Origin: Nicotiana tabacum
Taxonomy: Eukaryota; Streptophyta; Magnoliopsida; Solanales; Solanaceae
DNA length: 64,000 bases
Assembly: GCF_000715075.1 (NCBI RefSeq)
Contig: NC_134087.1
Span: forward strand, 158,707,436-158,771,435
Direction: 5' to 3'
Both the position numbers and the translations under genes were made by a program. Shown here piece after piece: positions 33,146 to 44,270 of this stretch. The notes under the pieces are model-generated. The model ran no database searches, had not been told where the DNA came from, and worked only from the letters and a program-made list of their open reading frames with translations. Every line of letters begins with the position of its first letter. Position 1 is the stretch's first letter.

Positions 33146-34119
33146 TAATGATTCTCTTCTCTTTCTTACTTTTATTTCACAACTCACTTCACAACTTTAG
33201 TCAATGCTCTACAATGTTCAACAATGCAATTCTCAACTTGAGCCAATGCTCTATAAATAATGCAATTCTCTACTTGAGCCAATGCTCTAAAATGTTCAAC
33301 AATTCTATTCTTAACTAGAGCTAATGCTCTACAATATTCAACAATTCAATTCTTAACTTGAGCCAACGCTCTACCATGTTCAATTAACAATAATACTTTC
33401 ACAAGTCATATTCCTCAATAGAAATTATCATATAGAGCATATACAATATGAAACGGAGTCACATTAATGAAAGTATAAGACTCACGGGCATGCTTGACAC
33501 CAACGTATAGATACTCGTCACCATACCTATACGTCGTACTCAACAAATAACACATAACAAATAGGACACAACTCCTAATCCCTCAAGCTAAGGTTAGCCA
33601 AAATACTTACCTCACTTTGCAACCAATTCAAAATTCCAACAAGCCTTTGCCTCGCGAATTCATCCGAAGCTTCAAATCTAGTCATAATAATTCAATATAC
33701 TCAATATAAATTGTACGAATTAATTCCATATGAAAATACTAATTTTCCAACAAAAATCTGAAATTTAACTCAAATCACCCATGGGGCCCACGTCTTAAAA
33801 CCCGACAAAACTCACAAAATCTGACAACTCATTCAACCACGAGTCCAACCATACCAATTTTATAAAAATCCGACATCAACTCAACCCTCAAATATTCAAA
33901 TTAAACCAAGAGGGTTTTCAAGATTTTACCAACTAAAATCACCAATTAAATGTTAAAAACAATGATGGATTCGAGTAATCTAACCAAAATTGAGTTAAGA
34001 ACACTTACCCCGTTGTTTTCTCGGAAAATCCCTCGAAAATTGCCTCACCCGAGCTCCCTTGGTCCAAAAATGGAAGAGTGAGACGAGTTTGGACTTTATT
34101 CTGCTGCACAGGGGTTTGT

Positions 34120-34545
34120 TCTTCGTGTTCGCGGTCCTCCTCTCGCGTTCGCGAAGAACAAAATTCCAAAAAATTATTTTCCAAACTCTGCTTGGACAGC
34201 CTCTAGTGTAATGGTCATAACGTTTTGTACACAACTTCAAATAACTATTATAATATTTTTTTTGGAAACTAGATTCAATGAGCTACAACTTTCGTGTTTG
34301 AATCATCTCAAACTTATTTGTAGATCGAGAGATATGAGCCTCCGAAGTAAGACCTGCGCAACAGAATTCCTTCTTCTTCGCGAACGCCATTTGTTCTTCG
34401 CGAACGCGAAGAACAAAATCCCAGAAGCCAAATCCATCTTCGCGAACGCGAGGCTCTCTTCGCCAGCGCAAAGAACAAAATTTCAGAAGCCAAATCCTTC
34501 TTCGTGAATGCGAGAGGACCCTCGCGAACACGAAGAACAACACCA
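34120..34545 (-). repeat. CpG-rich TTCGCGAACGCGAAG palindromic block
   Basis: Several palindromic TTCGCGAACGCGAAGAAC units, some mutated (TTCGTGAATGCGAG), lie 666-1091 bp from the sense 5' end of the LTR. The counterpart in the other LTR (41190-41615) is better preserved. Confidence 0.8.
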
Positions 34546-35211
34546 GACACCAGCTTCAGCTATTGCAAAATAGCCCGAAAATGATCCGAAACCACCCCGA
34601 AACACACCCGAGGCCCTCGGGACTTCAACAAAACATGCCAACCAATCCTAAAACATTATTCAAACTTCTTTCAATCTTCAGAACACTCAAAACAACATCA
34701 AAACAAAAATTTTACATCGGATTCTAGCCTAAGATCTCCAAAAACTCTCAAATTACGCTTTCGATCAAAAAGTCTAACAAACCTCGTCCAAATGACCTGA
34801 AATTTTGCACACAAGTCACATTCAACACTACGAAGCTACTCCAACTTCCGGAATTTCATTCCAGCCCTTGAATTAATATCTCACTATCGAACCGGAAACT
34901 TCAAAAATTTAACTTTCGGTATATCAAGCCTAAATTAGCTACGGACCTCCAAAACACAATCTGAATACGCTCCTAAACCCAAAATCACCCAACGTAGCTA
35001 ACGGAACCATCAGAATTCCATTCCGTGGTCGTCTTCGACTACGGTCAAATTTCGAGAACTTAAGCTCTCATTTAGGGACCAAGTGTCCCAAAACTCTCCG
35101 AAACTCCAAATAATTCCTCTCGGCAACTCACAATAGCAGAAATAAACACGTTAATGCAGTTAATAGGGGATTGGGGCATATATTCTTAAAACAACAGGTC
35201 GGGTCATTACA

Positions 35212-37638
35212 TTCTCCATCTCTTAAACAAACGTTCGTCCTCGAACGTACTAATAATTATTCTGAGGTTGCCAAATTGATGATTTTACTTTTACACCTAT
35301 ACTCTCTGTTGATCTCACTCTACCGCATTCAGCATAAACCCGACAACACCATCTCAGTTGAGATTATTTCATTTATCCATATTTGTTAACTTTAAAACCA
35401 AATTTCTTACTCTCCAGCATTTTCAAAATGGTCCAAATTTTTCACAACAACACACGTTATTATTCTCATGTCAACACACATCAACTTTTAATAGCGCGTA
35501 CATTCTCCCCCACTTAGGGTTATTCGTCTTCAAATATACAACGTAACTTATCTCTTTCTTCGCATATCTCAGTGTCTCAAATCTTTCTAACTCCCAATAT
35601 TTTTTGAAATTTCGGCAGAGTCTCCCCTGTAATTGGGACGATCCACCTGTCAGAGTAACACCAAAACAACTCATAACAACACATCCACAGCTCAACAAAA
35701 TACCACAATGTATATATCAAAACACTAATCTCCGCATTACAAGCATTGCTTTATCATAATGACATTTGGACATGAAACAGATCATATATATGCCCATAAC
35801 CACATCTCTGGTCTTAATCGTTGTTCATCATCGATTACAGAATTGCCAATTAATTTCATGTTAACAAATTCTTGTTTCAAACTTTCACTTTACTAATAAC
35901 ATAGCATGAAGACCTCATAATTACTTACCCAAATTAACGATTCACAATTAACGTCACCTGGGCACTCACCTTGTAGGCTAAACTCAATAGTTAAAATACA
36001 AATTTGGCAAATTATGCCCAGAGATATTCATATGAGAATTTTCAAATAAGCCTCATAGGCATGACTCCCTATAAGTACTATAGTACAATTTTTTTTAATT
36101 TCACAAAGGGAGAATTTAAACACATAAACTTTTTACCACAAGGACCTCGTCCTTATATAATATCCACTGCAGTTTGTAGCCCGGTTTAAATATTTTACGT
36201 CATATATAAAAAAATATGAGGATCTCGTCCTCAACTCCGTACCACAAGTAACACACACATTGTGCCAACTGACATTTTCCATTTCCTTTCTTTCTTCTTC
36301 TAAATAATTTCCGTTAAACAAAATCACAACATATAAAGAACCCTCACACCGATAGGGAATAAAATTCGCAATTTAAATCAATTTTTCCTGAAATCACATC
36401 AAAACCCATATCACAACTATTTTTAGTCACTAACACATAATGATAGATATAACTATCTCCATATAATCTTCCAACAGGAGTATTCACATAAGTAAATTTA
36501 AGATTACGAAGCTCACTCATAAATAGAGCATATTAGGAAGACTTGACTCGATACTCATAACCGAATCAAGTTAAGGAAATTGTTCCTTTATGATAACTCG
36601 AGTTCGTACTTGTAACAACTCCATCTAGTGTAGCGACCTCAGCTATACCATAGCAAATACATCAATGGGTCGGGTCTCAACCTTTTAGGTGCCATCTAAC
36701 CGCTTTTCCTCTACCCCTAATTGGTAGTGTAAGTAGAGTAGTGACTGTAATGGAATATGTGGCACGTGTGCTCTGATGGAACAGATTTCTCCCAAGTCTA
36801 GGACAATATCTCAGGATGTTCCTAGTATCACCATATTCATAACAACCCATTCGCAGTTCGACTACTCATACTGAGTCCGTACAGGATAACTTAAATAACC
36901 ATTGCATGAAATTCCATGCCACTGGTACATTAAAAGATGACTGCCCACATGAGTGTTGTGATTAACTTAAGCACTACGAGTATACTGAATATGTTTCCAT
37001 GACCCCGCTGATACTGAAATGTTGAATTATTAAGGACGCAAGAATATCTCAAGTCTCATCATCATCCCATTCAAATCTGAGCTCTTGATCATATACAAGT
37101 TTTGGAAAAAACCTTTTCAATACCACATAAATACATCTAAGGCCAAAATTAGTATAACACATGACCCCGCAATTTGATCGTTGATAGTGGACTCCCCTCA
37201 TTTAGTATGAAGCCATAGGTCACAACATCCGATAATCCACAATGTTAACCTTCACAGCTCATATAAGTCAACCAGACGACAGGGCCCTTTGCACCCCTAC
37301 ATGATTCACTGGGTGATCTCTCAATACTTCCGCATCTTCAATCTTGGCAACACATGGTAACAATGATTGAGCAATCCTGGCTCCCTTATAACCCCTCTGT
37401 GGTACCACTGACCATTGGCGCATAGTTATTACCGAGTGCGCAATTTCATACACGGGTGGATGTAAAACAGCATAAGTTAAATGCTTCAAATTGAATAAAC
37501 GTCGCACGATAAGGAATGAAAGAAGTGAGGTTATCCTAATAGTTCTGTAGCCTCTCGAAGATAAGTACAGACGTCTCTGTACCGATCCGCAAGACTCTAC
37601 TAAACTTGCTTATGACTTGTAGCACCTATGAACCTAGA
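35212..37638 (-). other. Non-coding interior of the LARD-like element
   Basis: From the purine tract (35212-35225, minus TAAGAGATGGAGAA) to the PBS. Near the PBS the sense strand carries AGTAGAGTCTTGCGGAT and ACAGAGACGTCTGTAC, a leader also present after the PBS of the plus-strand chromovirus. The longest frame (37507-37268, minus, MRRLFNLKHL start) has no domain I recognise. No zinc knuckle, protease or RT motif was seen in any frame. Confidence 0.75.
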
Positions 37639-37650
37639 GCTCTGATACCA
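37639..37650 (-). promoter_or_regulatory. Primer binding site, initiator tRNA-Met
   Basis: Minus strand TGGTATCAGAGC, a perfect match to the usual plant Gypsy PBS, 3 bp from the 5' LTR. Confidence 0.88.
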
Positions 37651-38930
37651 ACTTGTCACAACCCAAAAAGCCCTCCAAAGGAGTCGTGATGGCACCTAGT
37701 CTCTAAACTAGGTAAGCCTAACATTTTCTGTAACAATATGGATATTTACTAACTTCAAATTAGATCACTCTGACAAATTACAATTCCCAAAATTGGTAGT
37801 ACAAATCATAAGCCTTTCTAGGTGTTATACGAAATAAATACATCACTATCTCTGGAAATACATGAAGGAAAAAGGAATAGTAGATAGAAGGAGACACTAA
37901 GGCCTGCGGACGCCTGCAGGACTACCTCGAGTCGCCTGATGAACAAGAAATAACAATCTCACTGCGGTCCGAAGTCTACAGCACTGGGATCTGCACAAAA
38001 GAGTACAGAGTATAGTATCAGCACAACCGACCCCATGTGCTAGTAAGTGCTTAGCCTAACCCCGGCGAAGTAGTGACGAGGCTAGGACCAGACTACCAAA
38101 TAAACCTATGCAATATAGCGTACAAAAATAATAGGAAGCAGATAACAATGATGACAACAATGATCAACCAGTGATATAAATAGCAGGAAACAAGAACACC
38201 ATAAATGTTTCTCAACAAATAAATAATACAAGTGCAATCAATTAATCAAGTCCTTCAAATATAAATCTTCCGTCTGTAAATCCTTCAAGTAATAATCTCT
38301 AAGATAATATGTTTTTCAATAAATATATTTCGAATATATTTTATTCAAATTAAATATATTTCAAATAAGCATCTTACGAATATAATTCTTTCGAGTAAAG
38401 GTCACCTTGTGACGCTTCATTTCATAATCATAAATAATATAGGTCTCAGCCCACTTTCATATTTTCATGGAACCTCGTGCCCATATTTATATCACAACCG
38501 TGCAGACAACTCACGTGCCATTAAATAAAACCATAATATTTTTCCCTGCACCTTGTGCCCATATATTTCTGTCTTACATTGTACAACAATATTCTCATGC
38601 TACTCAGTTCATAGGGTCCATAACTCAATAAAATTAAGAATGTTCAAAGAACCTCATTTACTTAATATAAAGTAGAGTACAACTTCCAACCCAATTAGGA
38701 AATCAACAAGAAAAGATGAAGTTATTTTTAGAAATTATTTGTTAAAGAAAATACAATTAAATTACAATATCGAATGAATTATTACCTTTAATACGAGAAA
38801 TCAATAAATCAAAACATAGTAGAAATTCCTTTTTAAGTAAAGTACAACCTCAAACGGTTTAAGGAAACTTTAGTTGAGAAATCAATTGAGTTAAAAATAT
38901 AACAATTGCTGAAATTTGAAGTATTGGAAT

Positions 38931-39436
38931 TAGGGCTGTGCACGGATCGGATCGGATCGGATCGGATCGGATCGGATTTAGCATATTTCGGATTCTAGAA
39001 AATGCAATCCGAATCCGATCCGAATTATATCGGATCGGATCGGATTTTAAAGTTTGGATCGGATCGGATATCGGATCGTATTATTATGCCTCAAAGTTAA
39101 ACTAATATGTACATTTTCTTTATAAAAGAGGCAATACATTAAGAAAAATTCATGTTTATGCAATTATGAGAGTACTATGGTGCCAATATAGCTAAATCTA
39201 GCAATTGTAAGGTAATAACTTGGAAGTTAATGTAAATTAAAGTGTAGTATTTATACATGTCCTAATAATTTCGGATTTCGGATTGGATTGGATTAAAATA
39301 TACCAATCCGAAATCCGATCCGAAATCCGAAATTTTAATAAACATAATCCGAAATCCGATCCAATCCGAAATCCGAAATTCAAAATTGAATGGATCAGTT
39401 CGGATTTCGGATATCCGATCCGAATGAACAGCCCTA
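38931..39436. mobile_element. 506-bp hAT-type MITE with GGATC subterminal repeats
   Basis: Terminal inverted repeats are TAGGGCTGT...CGGAT at both ends. Flanks are ATTGGAAT (38923-38930) and AATGGAAT (39437-39444), an 8-bp duplication with one mismatch. The sister LTR has a single ATTGAAAT at this place (~32329), the empty site. Inside are (GGATC)n runs at 38943-38975 and inverted ATCCGAAATCCGATCCGAAA arrays near the right end. The 8-bp duplication and TAGGG ends indicate hAT. No transposase is encoded. Confidence 0.9.
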
Positions 39437-41189
39437 AATGGAATGTATATATATGTATGTATAAATGCGGTGAGATATTGCAAACATTGTAGGTTCCAAG
39501 ACAAAGGATCACAACAGTAAAGGATCTAAAGAGTTAATACACTTGAATTGTTAATAACAAGTAAACACAACAAATAGAAAGTGCACGGCATCACCCTTCG
39601 TGCTTTAACATTCTCTCACCAAAACAATACACGGCATCACCATTCATGCTTTACACTCTTTCTCACCCAAGCAACAAACACAAGGAAATTAGGGTAAGGG
39701 AATCTATAACATCGAAGTAAGATCAAGTAACAACAGAAAATCAGTAAATAAATGTAAAGGACAACATAACTCAATTAGAATCAGGAAAAAATCAAGGACA
39801 AGTGCACGGCATCACCCTTCGTGCTTTTACTCTCGTTCTCACCATAAGAATCAATATAAACTACACGGCATCACCCTTCGTGCTTTTACTCTCATCCTCA
39901 CCGTAAAATCAATGTAATCGGCACGGAATTGTACATCGTGCGGCACGACATCACCCTTCGTGCTTTATACTCTTCCTCACAAAATCATACACGGCATCAC
40001 CCTTCGTGCTTTAACATTCTTCCTCACCCAAGCAACAATCACAAGAAATAAGGGCAAGGAAAAAAATGAAATCACAATAAAATCCCGGCAAGGGAACAAT
40101 AGTGCAACAATCAAATCCTGGCAAGGGAAACAATATCAAAACAATAACATCAACATCCCGGCAAGGGAGATAACATCAAAAGCAACAATATCCCGCCAAG
40201 GGAGATGATATAATGATTCTCTTCCCTTTCTTACTTTTACTTCACAACTCACTTCATAACTTGAGCCAATGCTCTACAATGTTCAACAATGCAATTCTCA
40301 ACTTGAGCGAATGCTCTATAATGTTCAACAATGCAATTCTCAACTTGAGCCAATGCTCTATAATGTTCAACAATTCTATTCTTATCTAGAGCCAATGCTC
40401 TACAATATTCAACAATTCAATTCTTAACTTGAGCCAACGCTCTACCATGTTCAATTAACAATAATACTTCCACAAGTCATACTCCTCAATAGAAATTATC
40501 ATATAGAGCATATACAATATGAAACAGAGTCACATTAATGAAAGTATAAGACTCACGGGCATGCTTGACACCAACGTATAGATACTCGTCACCATGCCTA
40601 TACGTCATACTCAACAAATAACACATAATAAATAGGACACAACTCCTAATCCCTCAAGTTAAGGTTAGACCAAACACTTACCTCGCTTTGCAACCAATTC
40701 AAAATTCCAACAAACCTTTGCCTCGCGAATTCGTCTGAAGCTTCAAATCTAGTCATAATAATTCAATATACTCAATATAAATTGTACAAATTAATTCCAT
40801 ATGAAAATACTAATTTTCCAACAAAAATCCAAAATTTAACTCAAAATCAGCCGTGGGGCCCACGTCTCAAAACCCGACAAAACTTACAAAATCCGACAAC
40901 TCATTCAACCACGAGTCTAACCATACCAATTTTACCAAAATCCGACATCAACTCGACCCTCAAATCTTCAAATTAAACCAAGAGGGTTTTCAAGATTTTA
41001 CCAACTAAAATCATCAATTAAATGTTAAAAACGACGATGGATTCGAGTAATCTAACCAAAATTGAGTTAAGAACACTTACCCCGTTGTTTTCTCGGAAAA
41101 TCCCTCAAAATATTGCCTCACCCGTGCTCCCTTGGTCCAAAAATGGAAGAGTGAGACGAGTTTGGACTTTATTTTGCTGCCCAGGGATT

Positions 41190-41615
41190 TGTTCTTCGCG
41201 TTCGCGGTCCTCCTCTCGCGTTCGCGAATAACAAAATTCCAAAAAATTATTTTCCAAACTCTGCTCGGACAGACTCTAGTATAATGGTCATAAAATTTTG
41301 CACACAACTCCAAATGACTAATATGATATGTTTCTGGAAACTAGATTCAAAGATCTACAACTTTGGTTTTTGAATCATCTCAACATTCATTGTAGATTGA
41401 GAGATATGAGCCTCCGAAGTAAGCCCTGCGCAACAGAATTCCTTCTTCTTCGCAAACGCCATTTGTTCTTCGCGAACGCGAAGAACAAAATCCCAGAAGC
41501 CAAATCCATCTTCGCGAACGCGAGGCACTCTTCGCCAGCGCAAAGAACAAAATTTCAGAAGCCAAATCCTTCTTCGCGAACGCGAGAGGACCCTCGCGAA
41601 CGCGAAGAACAACAC
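41190..41615 (-). repeat. CpG-rich TTCGCGAACGCGAAG palindromic block, second LTR copy
   Basis: Units TTCGCGAACGCGAAGAAC, CTCGCGAACGCGAAG and TTCGCGAACGCGAGG recur. The block lies 678-1103 bp from the sense 5' end of the LTR. Relative to 34120-34545 it keeps more CpGs. Confidence 0.8.
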
Positions 41616-42293
41616 CAGACACCAGCTTCAGCTATTGCAAAATAGCCCGAAAATGATCTGAAACCACCCCGAAACACCCCCGAGGCCCTCGGGACTTCAA
41701 CCAAACATGCCAACCAATCCTAAAACATCATTCAAACTTCTTTCAATCTTCAGAACACTCAAAACAACACCAAAACACAAATTTTACATCAGATTCAAGC
41801 CTAAGATCTCCAAAAACTCTCAAATTACGCGTTCGATCAAAAAGTCCATCAAATCTCGTCTGAATGACCTGAAATTTTGCACACAAGTCACATTCAACAC
41901 TACGAAGCTACTCCAACTTCCGGAATTTCATTCCGGCCCTCAAATCAAAATCTCACTATCGAACCGGAAACTTCAAAAATTCAACTTTCGGCATTTCAAG
42001 CCTAAATTAGCTACGGACCTCCAAAACACAATCTGAACACGCTCCTAAACCCGAAATCACCCAACGGAGCTAACGGAACCATCAGAATTCCGTTCCGTGG
42101 TCGTCTTCACACTGTTCCGACTACGATCAAATTTCGAGAACTTAAGCTCTCATTTAGGGACCAAGTGTCCCAAAACTCTCCGAAACTCCAAATAATTCCT
42201 CTCGGCAACTCACAATAGTAGAAACAAACACGTGAATGCAGTTAATAGGGGATCGAGGCGTATATTCTTAAAACAACAGGTCGGATCATTACA

Positions 42294-42944
42294 GAAAAGT
42301 TAAGAAGTCTTTTAATTTAACAAGCTATGCTTATCTTTTCAAAGTATAAATTATGTATAGTAAATAATTGCATTTTTATTTTAGGTTTAGGATTCTGTAT
42401 TATAGGTTTGGCAGGCCTTCGCCCCTAGTGGGGATGGTCTAATATAATTATTTGAAGTTAATCCCCATATTTCGTTGTACTTTGATTCAAACACCCGTCA
42501 TAGCTGTTAATTTGAACCACGAGTTTTCATATTCTAATTTGAAAGTTTTTATCTTTTTTCAGTATTTATAGATACGGTTGAATCTAATATTATGGATCGA
42601 ACTTTTTTAGTATGATCATGGCCACCTCCTTTTCCTCTATCCTGCTTATATCATCTTAGCTTCTTAGTGTTAAACAACTCTAACATCATCCTTCATAAGG
42701 AATTTTATTAAAGATTCCCTGTCTCCTTGTTCTCCTTGTTCATAAGAGAACCCAGAGCCAGATCTTTCCTTCTTTCTTGATTTTCAACCTTTTTGAGGTC
42801 AAATATATCTGATTTTTGTTGGAGAATAACTCAAATCTGATTTTTGTTCTCCCTCCACTATTGGAGAAAATATAGCTGATTTTTGTTCGGCATAGCTATA
42901 GCAGAAACTTTAAAATATTTTCTAAATTAGATTTGAGTTAACGA
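42294..42944. other. AT-rich spacer between the LARD-like element and the LINE
   Basis: No coding frame or terminus recognised. GATTTTTGTT with GGAGAA recurs three times near 42800-42890 as a short local repeat. Confidence 0.5.
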
Positions 42945-43376
42945 GTTCGTGGGAATAGCCTTTGACAAGTGCCCCAGTTCACTGCACCAAAGCAGTGGTA
43001 GCGGTGATAGCTCCTTCTGGTTTTTGGGTCGTGGTATTTTCTGTATTTTCAGGAATTCTCGGAGTATTGGAGACAAGTTGGGCGCACGAGCACTGGCAAA
43101 GGAAAGCAACCTGGGCGAGTGTCAGCAAAGGGCGGTAGGAAGTGGTGCGTGAGCGTAGAACTACATCGAGTACAGCAAACCAGCCACAGGTTTGGTTATC
43201 GGGAGTTGGTACCTCCTGTTTTACTGTTTCCCTTTTGGTGTTAGCTAAATTACTATTACTTTACTTCGCAATAGTTAAACCTTTCAACTAGGATACTAGT
43301 TACCACTTGTTTCCTTCTAGTTTGATTTGTTGTCCGTTGTGCACTAGCGAGTCTTCTCTAGATTGTTGTAGGTGTA

Positions 43377-44270
43377 GTGGCTGCAGTCTGGGATGATAGA
43401 ATAAGGGCATGTCCTCGGGTGGGGCAGAGTGTGGGGCTGGGGTCAGGGGGTGGGTCGGGTAGCAGGGGAGGTAGAGGGGGCAAGGGAGCCTATAGGTTGA
43501 GAATCGGGTCATGGAACATAGGTTCACTAACGAGTAAATCCATAGAGTTGGCGAAAATCCTGCAGAAGAGGAAGATTAATATAGCGTGTGTCCAGGAGAC
43601 TAGGTGGGTCGGATCGAGGGCGAAAAACGTGGATGGGTATAAGTTGTGGTACTCTGGTATCCTGAGGGGTAAGAATGGAGTGGGTATCCTGGTAGATAGC
43701 CATCTTAGAGAGTCTGTGGTAGAGGTCAGGCGAGTGAATGATAGACTAATGACTATTAAGTTAGTGGTGGGTGAGGGTACTTTAAATGTCGTTAGCGCGT
43801 ACGCACCGCAAACAGGCTTGGATGAGGATATTAAGAGGCGCTTTTGGGAGGGGTTGGATGAGATTGTTCGTAGTATACCGCCTTCTGAGAGGTTATTCAT
43901 AAGAGGAGATTTCAATGGTCATATTGAGTCATCTGCAGGTGTGTACACTGAGGTGCATGGCGGCTTTGGTTTCGGGGAGCGGAACGGAGGGGGCATTTCG
44001 CTATTGGACTTTGCCAAGGCTTTCGATCTAGTCATTGCGAACTCGAGTTTTACGAAGCGGGATGAACATTTGGTTACTTACCAAAGTTCGGTGGCGAAGA
44101 CTCAGATTGACTATCTCCTCCTCAGGAGATGCGACAGAAGGTTGTGCGAGGACTGCAAGGTTATCCCAGGCGAGACCCTCTCAACGCAGCATAGGCTTTT
44201 GGTGATGGACATTTGTATTAGGATAAGGAGGAAGAAGAGGTCAGTACAAGGACGCCCCAGGATTAGGTGA
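43377..44270 (+). pseudogene. LINE endonuclease domain (5' part of the endonuclease-RT frame)
   Basis: No ATG opens the frame; it starts after a stop at ~43376, so the true start is unclear. A glycine-rich leader precedes an APE-like endonuclease. Visible active-site motifs are GSWNIGSL, CVQETRWVG, VVSAYAPQ, GDFNGH (Asp/Asn) and TQIDYLLLRR, ending with TQHRLLVMD. This enzyme would nick target DNA for target-primed reverse transcription. The frame stops at TGA 44268-44270 and resumes in the same frame, consistent with a single TGG-to-TGA change. Confidence 0.9.

Larger units (their letters stand above)
31054..35211 (-). repeat. 3' LTR of the LARD-like element
   Basis: Plus strand TGTCACAACCCAAAAATCTC to GGTCGGGTCATTACA, 4158 bp. 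It contains about seven CACGGCATCACCCTTCGTG units (32470-32960), CCCGGCAAGGGA units (33015-33145), repeated TTGAGCCAATGCTCTA units (33190-33375) and a CpG-rich TTCGCGAACGCGAAGAAC block (34120-34545). It lacks the hAT-type insertion present in its sister LTR. Confidence 0.93.
31054..42293 (-). mobile_element. Large non-autonomous LTR retrotransposon (LARD-like), related to Tekay LTRs
   Basis: Two colinear LTRs (31054-35211 and 37654-42293) enclose only ~2.44 kb without any recognisable gag or pol. A perfect initiator tRNA-Met PBS adjoins the 37654 LTR and a purine tract adjoins the 35211 LTR, both on the minus strand. Probable target duplications are GTAAA/GAAAA (4 of 5). The LTRs share with the chromovirus LTRs the start TGTxACxACCC, the GGCCTGCGGACGxCTGCAGG segment, the hairpin array and the CCCGGCAAGGG array. 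I infer that it is moved by proteins of a related Tekay element. Confidence 0.88.
37654..42293 (-). repeat. 5' LTR of the LARD-like element (with a MITE inside)
   Basis: Plus strand TGTCACAACCCAAAAAGCCC to GGTCGGATCATTACA, 4640 bp including a 506-bp insertion at 38931-39436. Without it the LTR is ~4.13 kb and colinear with 31054-35211. It has the same hairpin units (39585-40010), CCCGGCAAGGGA units and CpG-rich block (41190-41615). Confidence 0.93.

Noticed and set aside
34283..34550. Arginine-rich frames over the CpG block (also 41355-41645)
   Set aside because: Present in several frames at once because of the palindromic repeats; a composition effect.
37268..37507. 79-codon minus-strand frame inside the LARD-like element
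   Set aside because: It lies in the leader next to the PBS, and no gag or other motif is visible.
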